A stretch of DNA of 64,000 nt, taken from the NCBI RefSeq assembly GCF_003148685.1, contig NZ_QGGR01000020.1, forward strand, positions 1 to 64,000. Direction: 5' to 3'. Positions within the stretch are counted from its first letter, which is position 1. Each line of letters begins with the position of its first letter. This DNA is from Actinoplanes xinjiangensis. Lineage in GTDB: Bacteria; Actinomycetota; Actinomycetes; Mycobacteriales; Micromonosporaceae. A program made the translations under genes and the position numbers. This document shows, one piece after another, positions 49,558 through 57,651 of the stretch. Under the pieces are notes generated by a model. The model searched no databases and was not told the origin of the DNA. It saw nothing but the letters and a program-made list of their open reading frames with translations.

Positions 49558-50028
49558 GTGTCAGAGAATCATCGTCCGAAACGCCCGTGGCTTCCGCCGC
49601 GCTGGTTCATCCGTACCGCCTGGGCGGTGCACCGGGGCCTCTACCGCGCCACCGGCGGCCGGTTCGCCCTCCAACGGGCCACGCCGGAGCGCTGGGGGAC
49701 CATGCGGCTCACCGTGACCGGTCGTCGCAGCGGCCGGGAACGTCCGGTGATCCTCGCCTACCGCGAGGACGGCCCGAACCTGTTCACCCTGGCCATGAAC
49801 GGCTGGGGCGAGGGGCATCCGGCCTGGTGGCTCAACCTGCAGGCCAACCCGGACGCCCACGCCGTCTGGCCGGGTGGCGAACGTGCTGTCCGGGCGCGCG
49901 CCGCCGAGGGCGCCGAACACGAACGGCTGTGGGCGTTGTGGCGCGAGACCAGCAAGGACCTCGACGCCTTCGCGGCCGGCCGGTCCACCCCGACCGCCGT
50001 CGTCGTCCTGGAGCCCCGGGCCGGGTGA
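49558..50028 (+). CDS. F420-dependent Ddn-family oxidoreductase (nitroreductase-like)
   Basis: A 156-residue split beta-barrel protein of the actinobacterial Ddn/FDOR-A family. Seen: MRLTVTGRRSGRERPVIL, LAMNGWGEGHPAWWLNLQANPDAHAVW and HERLWALWRET. Such proteins use F420H2 to reduce quinones or nitro compounds at the membrane. A GTG start at 49558 has AGGTGAT upstream. The stop codon lies in a 15-bp hairpin shared with the convergent methyltransferase gene. Confidence 0.93.
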   Translation: MSENHRPKRPWLPPRWFIRTAWAVHRGLYRATGGRFALQRATPERWGTMRLTVTGRRSGRERPVILAYREDGPNLFTLAMNGWGEGHPAWWLNLQANPDAHAVWPGGERAVRARAAEGAEHERLWALWRETSKDLDAFAAGRSTPTAVVVLEPRAG

Positions 50029-50047
50029 CACCCACCCGGCCCGGGGC
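50013..50047. terminator. Bidirectional terminator between convergent genes
   Basis: A perfect 15-bp inverted repeat (50013-50027 with 50033-50047) with a 5-nt loop; it contains the stop codon of the Ddn-family gene and lies 6 bp before the end of the methyltransferase gene. Confidence 0.75.
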
Positions 50048-50053
50048 GTGCGG

Positions 50054-50800
50054 TCAGCGCCGCTTCAGGGCGAAGACTCCCCAGCCCAGGTAGCGCCGCT
50101 GGTAGCGGACGTAGTTCAACGGCGCCGTGTCCAGTTCGGCACGGAATGCCGGGGCCAGCTCATCGTCCGGGTTCTCGTCGAGCCAGGCCCGGACGGTGAA
50201 CCACTGGGCGGCCACGTACCGGTCCCAGCTGTCCTCGTCGGCTAGCACCATCTCCACCAGATCCCAGCCGAGCCGGCCGAACGACTCCACCAGACCCGGC
50301 AGGTCCCGGTAGTCGTCCCGCGAACCGGCACCGCTGCCCTCGACCGCCTGCTGATCCGGTGGGTCGAGCCGCCAGAACGGCTCACCGACCAGCAGCGTCC
50401 CACCGGGCCGCAGACTGCGCTCCAGCAGGGCGATCGTGCCCTCGACACCGCCGCCGATCCAGGTGGCGCCGACACACGCGGCGACATCCACCGGCTCCGC
50501 GGCGACATGCCCGGAGGCGTCACCATGCGTGAACGTCACCCGCTCGGCCACACCCAGCTCCCCGGCGCGGGCCCGCGCCTTGGCCAGGAACACCGTGCTG
50601 ATGTCGACGCCGCCGCCGGTGATCCCGTGATCCCGGCTCCACCGGCACAGCATCTCGCCGCTGCCACAGGCCAGGTCGAGCACCGACATCCCCGGACGCA
50701 ACCGGATGGCCTGACCCAGCGTGGCCATCTTCTCGGCGGTGAACGGGTCGTGGATACGGTGATCCCGCTCGCGGACGGCAAAACTACGAGGCAGATCCAC
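50054..50800 (-). CDS. Class I SAM-dependent methyltransferase
   Basis: A 248-residue methyltransferase with motif I VLDLACGSGEML, the acidic loop GGGVDIS, THGDASG and LLERSLRPGGTLLVGEPFWR. The N-terminus (MDLPRSFAVRERDHRIHDPFTAEK) resembles a family of actinobacterial small-molecule methyltransferases. Substrate unknown. A GTG start is used. It is divergent from the DUF1877 gene. Confidence 0.92.
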   Translation of the reverse strand: MDLPRSFAVRERDHRIHDPFTAEKMATLGQAIRLRPGMSVLDLACGSGEMLCRWSRDHGITGGGVDISTVFLAKARARAGELGVAERVTFTHGDASGHVAAEPVDVAACVGATWIGGGVEGTIALLERSLRPGGTLLVGEPFWRLDPPDQQAVEGSGAGSRDDYRDLPGLVESFGRLGWDLVEMVLADEDSWDRYVAAQWFTVRAWLDENPDDELAPAFRAELDTAPLNYVRYQRRYLGWGVFALKRR

Positions 50801-50942
50801 TTCTACGATTCCTCACGTCGGATGTACGGATGACCGAAACGACACCGACGAGGACACGCATAGTAGCCACCCCTTCAGGTAGGACCGTGAGGCCGCCAAG
50901 GTAGCCGGATTTTTGTCGGAGGGGCGACCTATTATCGGCGCC

Positions 50943-51422
50943 ATGTTGGGAGTGCACTTCGCGATCACCGCCGAGCAGGAGAAATCGCTGCTCGACGCGG
51001 ATGGCGACGACGCCGCCGTCAGCGAGATCATCGAGAACCTCGAGGAGGAGTGGACCGACGACACCCTCCAGGTCGAGACCGACAAGGCGTGGGACGCGAT
51101 CCACCGCTGTCTCACCGACGGCAGCCTCGACCCGGACGCCGGCGATCCGCCCCTCTCGCTGACCGTGGCCGGCGGCCGCCACCTGCACGACGAGATCTAT
51201 GTGGTGCACGTGACCGCCGACGAGGTGCGCGACGTGGCCGCGGCCCTGCTCGACATCGACGAGCCATGGCTGCGCGCCCGTTTCGGGGACTTCGACGACG
51301 ACTACACCGGCGCCGCCGACGATCAGGACTTCGTATACACCTGGTCCAACTTCGTCGACGTCCGGGCCTTCTACCAGCGGGCCGCCGCCGCGGGCCGTGC
51401 CGTCATCTTCACCGCGACATGA
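50943..51422 (+). CDS. DUF1877 (YfbM-like) family protein
   Basis: A 159-residue acidic cytoplasmic protein. Seen: MLGVHFAITAEQEKSLL, VETDKAWDAIHRCLTDGSL, HVTADEVRDVAAALLDID and a C-terminal RAFYQRAAAAGRAVIF, all in the order of DUF1877 proteins. Function unknown; several relatives occur beside toxin genes. ATG 50943 is preferred over the upstream 50913. The next gene starts 11 bp later. Confidence 0.9.
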   Translation: MLGVHFAITAEQEKSLLDADGDDAAVSEIIENLEEEWTDDTLQVETDKAWDAIHRCLTDGSLDPDAGDPPLSLTVAGGRHLHDEIYVVHVTADEVRDVAAALLDIDEPWLRARFGDFDDDYTGAADDQDFVYTWSNFVDVRAFYQRAAAAGRAVIFTAT

Positions 51423-51432
51423 GCGAGGCACC

Positions 51433-52587
51433 GTGACGAGCTGGCAGATGTCCGTGGTGGCCGCCTTCACCAGGCTCGCCTACCAGCGCCGATTCACCAC
51501 CGAGGCGGCGGGTCTGCGCACCCTCGCCCGCCCCAAGGGCCCGTCCAGGCCGCCTCCGGCGATCCTCCAGGGGTACGCCGTGAGCACCACCCGCGACCAC
51601 GGCTTCGACCTGCACCGCGTCCGCCCGCACGGCCCCGACACCGGCGTGACCGTCATCTACCTGCACGGTGGGGCGTACACGAGCGAGATCGTCCGCCAGC
51701 ACTGGTCACTGGTCGCCTTCATCGCCGCCCGTACGGGTCACGAGGTCGCCGTCCCCATCTACGGTCTGGCGCCCCACCACCACGGCCTGGAGGCCCTGGA
51801 TTTCGTCACCGCCGTGATCGCCGCCGAGACGGCCCGGGGCCGCCGCTGCTACCTGGCCGGTGACTCCGCCGGCGGAGGCCTCGCCCTGCTGGCCGCCCAG
51901 GCGACTCACCGCCCTGTCGGCGCCGCCACAGCCCCGATCGGGGCGCCCACCGACCCCGCCGACCCATCCGCCACGCCCGGCTCCGCATCCAGCCTCGTGT
52001 CCGGCTCCGCATCCGGCTTCGTGTCCAGTTCTGCGTCCGGCTCCGCGCCAGCCCGGGTGTCAGGCTCCGCACCCGGATCCGCCGGCTCCGCACCCGGATC
52101 CGCCGGCTCCGCACCCGGATCCGCCGGCTCCGCACCCGGATCCGCCGGCTCCGCACCCGGATCCGCCCACGACGGATCCGGGGGAGTGGTCGGGGTGACC
52201 GCGATGGCGCCCTGGCTCGATCTGTCGATCAGCAACCCCGAGGTCGACGCGGTGGAACCTCACGACCCGTGGCTGCGCCGCCCAGGCCTGCGCCCGTTGG
52301 CAGCCGCCTGGGCCGGTGAGGTACCCCTTCAGGACCCTCGTCTGAGCCCGTTGTTCGGTGACCTGACCCGGCTGCCCCCACTGCAGATCCTGGTCGGCAC
52401 CCGAGACATCACCCTGCCGGATTGCCGCCTACTCCGCGACCGCCTCCCGCCGTCCGTCCCCCTCACCTACCACGAGGAGCCCGGAGCCGTGCACGTCTAC
52501 CCGCTGCTCCCGGTCCCCGAGGCCCGCCCCGGCCGTCAGGCGATCATCGACCACATCGCAGCAACTACCACCCGCCCACCCACCTGA
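51433..52587 (+). CDS. Alpha/beta hydrolase (esterase) with a tandem-repeat insert
   Basis: A 384-residue hydrolase of the HSL (hormone-sensitive lipase) branch. Seen: the oxyanion motif YLHGGAY, the nucleophile motif AGDSAGGG, and late catalytic-Asp and His regions (VGTRDITLPD, AVHVYPL). Between the nucleophile and the strand MAPWLDLS lies an extra ~75-residue Ser/Gly/Ala/Pro stretch, including five exact copies of the heptad GSAPGSA encoded by five perfect 21-bp repeats (52063-52167). The insert replaces a position that is a short loop in relatives and is probably a flexible surface loop. The GTG start has GAGG 5 bases upstream. Confidence 0.9.
   Translation: MTSWQMSVVAAFTRLAYQRRFTTEAAGLRTLARPKGPSRPPPAILQGYAVSTTRDHGFDLHRVRPHGPDTGVTVIYLHGGAYTSEIVRQHWSLVAFIAARTGHEVAVPIYGLAPHHHGLEALDFVTAVIAAETARGRRCYLAGDSAGGGLALLAAQATHRPVGAATAPIGAPTDPADPSATPGSASSLVSGSASGFVSSSASGSAPARVSGSAPGSAGSAPGSAGSAPGSAGSAPGSAGSAPGSAHDGSGGVVGVTAMAPWLDLSISNPEVDAVEPHDPWLRRPGLRPLAAAWAGEVPLQDPRLSPLFGDLTRLPPLQILVGTRDITLPDCRLLRDRLPPSVPLTYHEEPGAVHVYPLLPVPEARPGRQAIIDHIAATTTRPPT
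52063..52167. repeat. Five perfect 21-bp tandem repeats inside the esterase gene
   Basis: Unit GGCTCCGCACCCGGATCCGC plus C, five identical contiguous copies. In frame, so each unit adds seven residues (GSAPGSA). The identity of all copies points to recent slippage or unequal recombination. The flanking sequence (51960-52062) contains older, degenerate Gly/Ser/Ala repeats. Confidence 0.9.
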
Positions 52588-52689
52588 CCGCCGCCCTCAG
52601 TCGAAACGCCTGCAGTCACCATCCGTCCGCCTCTCCGCGACCAGGGCTGCGTCACCGGCAAAAGGTGCTCGCCGTGCCTGCCGTCTTGC

Positions 52690-52881
52690 CGTGCCTGTCG
52701 CACCTGTCGAGTTGCCGGACCTGTCGGATTGCCATGCCTGCCGGACCTGTCGCGTTGCTGTGCCTGTCGCGTTGCCGGAGCTGTCGCACCTGTCGGATTG
52801 CCGGACCTGCCGTGTTGCTGGGCCTGTCGCGTTGCCGGAGCTGTCGCACCTGTCGCGTTGCCCGGACCTGCCGTGTTGCCG
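52690..52881. repeat. Cys/Leu-codon-like tandem repeats, 60-nt higher-order unit
   Basis: Built from degenerate short units around TTGCCGGACCTGTCG. A 60-nt higher-order unit (GCCTGTCGCGTTGCCGGAGC and following) is repeated almost exactly at 52762-52821 and 52822-52881, with single-base differences. Confidence 0.75.
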
Positions 52882-52983
52882 CTCCTACGGCAACTCGCGC
52901 GGTATGGGCACTGCCCACATCCGCCGCTGATTTCGCGGGGATCGACGTGACGCGTGTCGGGGACGGCGGCGCGACAACCTTGG

Positions 52984-53123
52984 TCAACGCACACAATCGC
53001 TTAATGTGGGCTCCCACTTCGTCCTGGCACACATAGACGCACACGATCCGCGGATTGTGTGCGTTGAACCCGGTCATGGCGACGATGGGAACTCGCACAA
53101 GCGCTGCGTGTGCTCCCATCGTC
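52984..53123. repeat. Nested inverted repeats
   Basis: TCAACGCACACAATC (52984-52998) is exactly reversed at 53053-53067; a tighter hairpin lies at 53037-53064 (ACGCACACGATCC with GGATTGTGTGCGT); and GACGATGGGA (53081-53090) pairs with TCCCATCGTC (53114-53123). Confidence 0.65.
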
Positions 53124-53443
53124 CTTCGCAGACCACTTGGGCCGGGGCGATGGAGCCGGAGACCGGAGCCGGGCCGCCCCGCCGCGGGCAGTAACCGTCC
53201 GTCGCCGCATCTGTGCGGTTCACTTCCCATCCGTGCCCCGAACCCACACGCGGAAGAAAGCCCCAACTTGATCTTGGGGAGTTCTGCGATGGCGATGCGC
53301 CGGAATTCCACAACAGGGTGGGTGGGCGGCATGGGCCCTGACTCCGAAGTTCTCTGTGCTTCAACTCGGTCTCGTAGGCCTGAATCTTAAGCAGGGCCAG
53401 CATCCGACACCGCAATTACCGGCATCCGACGCCCGCCAGCGAC

Positions 53444-53660
53444 CGGCTGCGGCACTTGGCGGGCCGTTGTGGGCGACCGCGGCGAACCGACAACCGAACC
53501 CGCCGCGATCGGCATGCGGCACTTGGTGGGCCGGCCGTTGTGGGTGAGTGCGGCGAACCGGCATCCGAGCCTGCCGTTACCGGCATGCGGCACTTGGCGG
53601 GCCGGCCGTTGTGGGTGAGCGCGGCGAACCGGCATTCGGACCCGCGGCTACGGGCATGCG
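53444..53660. repeat. 71-nt tandem repeat, three copies
   Basis: Two full copies (53510-53580 and 53581-53651) and a shorter first copy (53444-53509), each starting CGGCATGCGGCACTTGG (or CGGCTGCGG) and containing GTTGTGGG and GGCGAACCG. The start of a further unit follows at 53652. No spacers, so not CRISPR. Confidence 0.8.
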
Positions 53661-53947
53661 GCACCCGTGGCCCCGGCCCGGCCGAGCCCGCAGGCTCGAC
53701 CGGGCCCCCTCGATCTGACCGGGCCCCCCTCGGTCTGACCGATCTCCCCCTGGACCGGCCGGCCCGTTACCGGGCCGGCCGTGCTTTCGCCGGGCGGTTG
53801 CCTGGCCGCTTCTTCTGGATCGGCCGGTCCGCTACCGGATCGGCCAGCTGCTGTCGGGCGGTTGCCTGGCCGTTTCCTCTCCTGCCTGACCGGGCGTGGC
53901 GTCCTGGACGGACGAATGTGTTGTCTTCGTTCGACTCCGTGGCAGGT

Positions 53948-54193
53948 TCAGCCGATCGGTGTCATCTCGGCGTCGGCGTGGGCGAGTGAGCGGCGTTTGT
54001 TGAAGGCCGCGGTCACCGCGGTGCCGGCGGTCGCGGTCACCGCGACTTCGACGAGTTTCACGACGTCGTCGTGGGAGAGGTCGCCGAGTTCGTCGGCGAA
54101 TTCCGAGACCAGGTCCAGGACGCGCTCAGAGACGTCCGCGGTCACTCCGATCAGCCCGATCAGGATCTTGTCCATCAGATCAGCGTCGATCAC
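53948..54193 (-). CDS. Small helical protein beside the CHAT gene
   Basis: An 81-residue, mostly helical acidic protein (MIDADLMDKILIGLIGVTAD..., VLDLVSEFADELGDLSHDDVVKLVEVAVTATAG). A GTG start preceded by AAGGAG at 5 bases' distance makes a true gene likely despite its size. No family is recognised. It is transcribed away from the TPR-CHAT gene, with a 25-bp inverted repeat in the region between, so it may be controlled together with it or be an unrelated small protein. Confidence 0.7.
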   Translation of the reverse strand: MIDADLMDKILIGLIGVTADVSERVLDLVSEFADELGDLSHDDVVKLVEVAVTATAGTAVTAAFNKRRSLAHADAEMTPIG

Positions 54194-54610
54194 TTCTGCT
54201 CCTTGGGAACGGTGAAGGTGATGTGCTCCGGCACGCGATGCCCGGTGGGATGTCGTGGGTGGCCCGGTTTCGCCGGTGGCCTCCCGTCCGCGGTTCGCGG
54301 CCGGCCGGAACGCGGGGCGCCGACCGGGCAGGTGGTCACTCCCGGCGCTCCGGCCGGCGGCGAACCGCGGACGGTGATCGGTCTGGTCAGCCGCTGAACC
54401 AGCCGCTGACCGGCGAAACAGCCATAGATCAGAGGCGCCGGGTGGAATGACCCGGCCGCCTGGAAGAGGTCACGGTTGAGCCTCCGGGGATCCGCGCGCG
54501 GACATCAACGCGAACACCGGCACACTGCCTACGTTGACTCCACCCTGGACCACCGATGTGATGATCCAGTTCGCCTTCTCAACCGGTGTCATGTACAGAA
54601 GGAGGGGCCA
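54194..54610. other. Divergent promoter region of the CHAT gene
   Basis: 417 bp between the small helical-protein gene and the GTG of the CHAT gene. It holds the long inverted repeat 54284-54374. The CHAT open frame extends in phase up to 54476, but that part is not protein-like and lacks a ribosome site. Confidence 0.5.
54284..54374. repeat. 25-bp inverted repeat with 41-nt loop
   Basis: 54284-54308 (CCGTCCGCGGTTCGC followed by GGCCGGCCGG) is mirrored by 54350-54374 with a single mismatch. It could form a cruciform or a stable RNA hairpin upstream of the CHAT gene or of the divergent small gene. Confidence 0.75.
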
Positions 54611-57600
54611 GTGTCCACCCTGATACATCCGGGGGCCGGTGATTTCATGGCCGATCCCACCCCGCCGACTGACACGACGCCGCCGCTCGGTACGCCCGCT
54701 CCGGTCGGCACAGCCCCGCCACTCGGTACCGCGGCGGCGGTCGATACGACGCTGCCCGGCGCCACGGCGCCCGTCGCTACGCCGGTCGGTACGACGTCGG
54801 CGGCTGACGTCACGTCGCCGGTTTGCCCGACATCGCCGGTTGACCTGACGCCGCCGGCTGGTTCGACGCCGCCCAGTGGCGCCATGCCGTCGATGGGCGT
54901 CACGTCGCTGATCGGGATCATGCCGGCGGCCGATTGGGCGTCGACGGGCGAGCGGGAGCCGAAACCCGGCCATACGGCCCCGGCCGGTGACCCGGTGCTG
55001 GCGGACGTGGCGGCGGAAGCGATGCGGCTCGTCCACATCGATCCGCGGGTGGCGAGGGGCCAGGCGTTGCGGCTTCGGGCCGCGGCCCGGCGGGTGGGTG
55101 ACGCCGGGGCCGAGTCGGCGGCGGAACGGGTGCTCGGGCTGGCGGCCCGGGAGAGCAACCGGATGCGGTCGGCGGCGTTGCACCTGCGGCGGGCGGTCGC
55201 GGTGGCCGACCAGGCGGGGCTTCCGGTGCCGGCGGCGCGGGCCCGGATGACGCTGGCGCTGGTGCGGGCCGATCAGGGCGACATCCCTGGTGCCGTACGC
55301 CTGGGGGAGGCCGCGTCGGCGCATCTCGAAGGGCTCGAAGCCGCCCGCCTGCGTCATCAGCTCGCCGTCGTCGCGCAGCGGCGGGGTCTTCTCGAGGAGG
55401 CGCTGCACGAGTACGGCGGGGCGCTGGCCGTGTTCCGGCGTGAGGGTGACCTGCTGTGGCAGGCGAAGGTGCTCAACAACCGGGGGGTTCTCCAGGCGTA
55501 CCGGGGGCGCCCCGGCCCGGCGGAGGCGGACCTGCTGCGCGCCGAGGAGTTGTACGCCAAGCTCGGCCAGGATCTGGCGGTCGCCGACGTGCGCTGGAAC
55601 CGTGGGTTCGCGGCCGGGCGGGCGGGGCAGGTCGTCGCCGCGCTCACGCATCTGGCCGCGGCCGAGGAACACTATGTCCGCAACAATCTCTCCGCCGCTC
55701 TGATCATGATGGACCGCTGCGACGTGCTGCTCTCCGCGGGATTGCACGAGGAGGCCCGGGAGGTGGCGGCGGCGGCCGTGCGGGAGCTGGCCCGCCGCCG
55801 GATGGCCGCCGACCTGGCCGAGGCCCGGCTGCTGCTGGCCGCCGCCGCGCTGGCCTGCGGTGCGACGGCGGAGGCACGTAAGGCGGCGCGACTGGCGGGG
55901 CGGGCCTTCGATCAGCAGGGCCGGCCGGGCTGGGCCGCGGTGGCCCGCTACATGTTGATCCGGACCGACTGGGCGGCCGGGCGACACGGGCCGGACCTGC
56001 TGCGGGCGGCGGTGGCCGGTGCCGAGGAGTTACGGGCCGGTGGCTGGGCGGTCGCGGCGTCCGATGCCGCGCTGATCGCCGCCCGGTGCGCGCTGGCGGC
56101 CGGCCGGACCGCCGAGGCGACCGAGCTGCTGCGGCACACCGGCCGGGCGCGCGGGGCGGTGAGCCCGGCGGCGCAGCGGGTCAGTGCCTGGCATGCTGAG
56201 GCGCTGCTGCGGATCGCCGGCGGGGACCGGCGTGGCGCGGATGCCGCGCTGCGGGCGGGACTGCGTGCGCTCGACGAGCACCGGCTCACCCTCGGCGCCA
56301 CCGAGCTGCGGGTTCGGGCTGCCGAACACGGGCTGGAGCTGGTGCGTACCGCCTTGGACGTGGCGGTGGCGGACGGGTCGGCGCGGGCGCTGCTCACCTG
56401 GGCCGAGCGTGGCCGGGCGGCCGCGCAGCAGGCCCGGCCGGCGCATCCGCCGGCCGACGACGGGTTCGCCGCGGAGATCGCCGAGCTGCGGGCGGTGGCC
56501 GCCGAACGCGAACAGGCCCTCGCCGAAGGCCGGGACGCCCGCCGGCACAGTCAGCGGCAGGCCCACCTGGAACGGTCGATCCGCGAACGCACTCGCCGGG
56601 CCCGCCCCGGCACCTCGGACGCCACCGCTCTCGCCGGGTCGCGCCTGGCCGAGCGGCGGGTCGGGCCGCGGGCGGCCGGCTGGGACGTGGGTGCGCTGAC
56701 GTCGTGCCTCGGTGACCGCGCGCTGGTCGAGCTGATCACCGTCGGCGACACGATGTATGCGGTGGTGCTGGCCGGTGGCCGGCTGACCCGGCACGAGCTG
56801 GGGCCGGTCACGGCGGTGGACGCCGAGGTGCGCGGGCTGCGGTTCGCGCTGCACCGGATGTCGCTGCGGTCCGGCGGGGGAGAGGCCGGCGGGGAGCGGC
56901 TCGACACGATCCTGTTCGGCCCGCTGCGGAGCCGGATCGGCGGTGCCGACCTGGTGATCGTGCCGTCGGGGCGTCTGCACGGCGTACCGTGGCGGCTTCT
57001 TCCGGCGTGCCGGGACCGGACGGTGTCGGTGGCGCCGAGCGCCGCGGCCTGGCTGCGTGCGGTCGCCGCCGAGCCGTCCGGCGACGGGACGGTGCTGGTG
57101 GCGGGTCCGGGACTGCCGGGCGCGGCCGACGAGATCACCTCCCTGGCCGGGCGGTACGGCGCGACGTCGGCGCTGCTCGGCGCCGATGCGCGGGTCGCGG
57201 CGGTGCTGCACGCCATGGACGGCGCCGGCCGTACGCACATCGCCGCGCACGGCACGTTCCGGGCGGACAACCCGCAGTTCTCGGCGTTGCGGCTGGGCGA
57301 CGGGCCGTTGACCGTCTACGACCTGGAGGGCCTGCGCCGGCCACCGGGGCTGGTGGTGCTGTCGGCGTGTGACTCGGGCATGTCGACGGTGCACCGCGGC
57401 GACGAGATCATGGGATTCGCCGCCGCGCTGCTGGCGATGGGCACCCGTTCCGTGGTCGCCACCGTCGCCCCCGTGCGCGACGGTGCCGCCCGCGATGTGA
57501 TGCTTCGCCTGCACGAGCACCTCCGGTCCGGGAGGTCACCGGCGGCCGCTCTGGCCGAGGCCCAGCGGGAGTCCGGCGACGACCCGGCCGCGGCCGCGTA

Positions 57601-57622
57601 CGTCTGTTACGGTGCCGGCTGA
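54611..57622 (+). CDS. TPR-CHAT protease (caspase-like)
   Basis: A 1003-residue cytoplasmic protein. GTG 54611 is chosen because AGGAGG lies 6 bases upstream. Layout: a Thr/Pro-rich unstructured N-terminus (about 1-110); TPR-like helical repeats (about 130-650, for example LLEEALHEYGGALAVFRREGD, VLNNRGVLQAYRGRPGPAEADLL); a connecting helical segment; and a C-terminal CHAT protease domain (about 700-1003). The CHAT dyad is His880 in HIAAHGTFRADN and Cys920 in VVLSACDSG; FSALRLGDG and GFAAALLAMGTRSVVAT are the family's other blocks. CHAT proteases of this type are caspase/separase relatives that cleave partner proteins upon activation. The gene converges on a subtilase operon with a sigma factor. 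The trigger and substrates are unknown. Confidence 0.94.
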   Translation: MSTLIHPGAGDFMADPTPPTDTTPPLGTPAPVGTAPPLGTAAAVDTTLPGATAPVATPVGTTSAADVTSPVCPTSPVDLTPPAGSTPPSGAMPSMGVTSLIGIMPAADWASTGEREPKPGHTAPAGDPVLADVAAEAMRLVHIDPRVARGQALRLRAAARRVGDAGAESAAERVLGLAARESNRMRSAALHLRRAVAVADQAGLPVPAARARMTLALVRADQGDIPGAVRLGEAASAHLEGLEAARLRHQLAVVAQRRGLLEEALHEYGGALAVFRREGDLLWQAKVLNNRGVLQAYRGRPGPAEADLLRAEELYAKLGQDLAVADVRWNRGFAAGRAGQVVAALTHLAAAEEHYVRNNLSAALIMMDRCDVLLSAGLHEEAREVAAAAVRELARRRMAADLAEARLLLAAAALACGATAEARKAARLAGRAFDQQGRPGWAAVARYMLIRTDWAAGRHGPDLLRAAVAGAEELRAGGWAVAASDAALIAARCALAAGRTAEATELLRHTGRARGAVSPAAQRVSAWHAEALLRIAGGDRRGADAALRAGLRALDEHRLTLGATELRVRAAEHGLELVRTALDVAVADGSARALLTWAERGRAAAQQARPAHPPADDGFAAEIAELRAVAAEREQALAEGRDARRHSQRQAHLERSIRERTRRARPGTSDATALAGSRLAERRVGPRAAGWDVGALTSCLGDRALVELITVGDTMYAVVLAGGRLTRHELGPVTAVDAEVRGLRFALHRMSLRSGGGEAGGERLDTILFGPLRSRIGGADLVIVPSGRLHGVPWRLLPACRDRTVSVAPSAAAWLRAVAAEPSGDGTVLVAGPGLPGAADEITSLAGRYGATSALLGADARVAAVLHAMDGAGRTHIAAHGTFRADNPQFSALRLGDGPLTVYDLEGLRRPPGLVVLSACDSGMSTVHRGDEIMGFAAALLAMGTRSVVATVAPVRDGAARDVMLRLHEHLRSGRSPAAALAEAQRESGDDPAAAAYVCYGAG

Positions 57623-57651
57623 CCGATCATCGGAGCATGATGATCGGTCAG
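57619..57651. terminator. Bidirectional terminator containing both stop codons
   Basis: A perfect 13-bp inverted repeat (57619-57631 with 57639-57651) with the loop GGAGCAT. The TGA of the CHAT gene lies in the left arm and the TGA of the subtilase gene in the right arm. Confidence 0.8.

Larger units (their letters stand above)
52588..53947. other. Gene-free, repeat-filled region
   Basis: About 1.36 kb without a supportable gene between the esterase and the CHAT locus. It consists largely of three repeat families (52690-52881, 52984-53123, 53444-53660) and a Pro/Arg-coding-like stretch (53690-53900) with many CCGGCC steps. Open frames in it are low-complexity and change frame without a common pattern. 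Confidence 0.6.

Noticed and set aside
52691..52930. A Cys-rich 79-codon open frame that could suggest a peptide toxin or metallothionein
   Set aside because: Its Cys and Leu codons come from the tandem DNA repeat; it lacks a ribosome site, and other frames are equally open.
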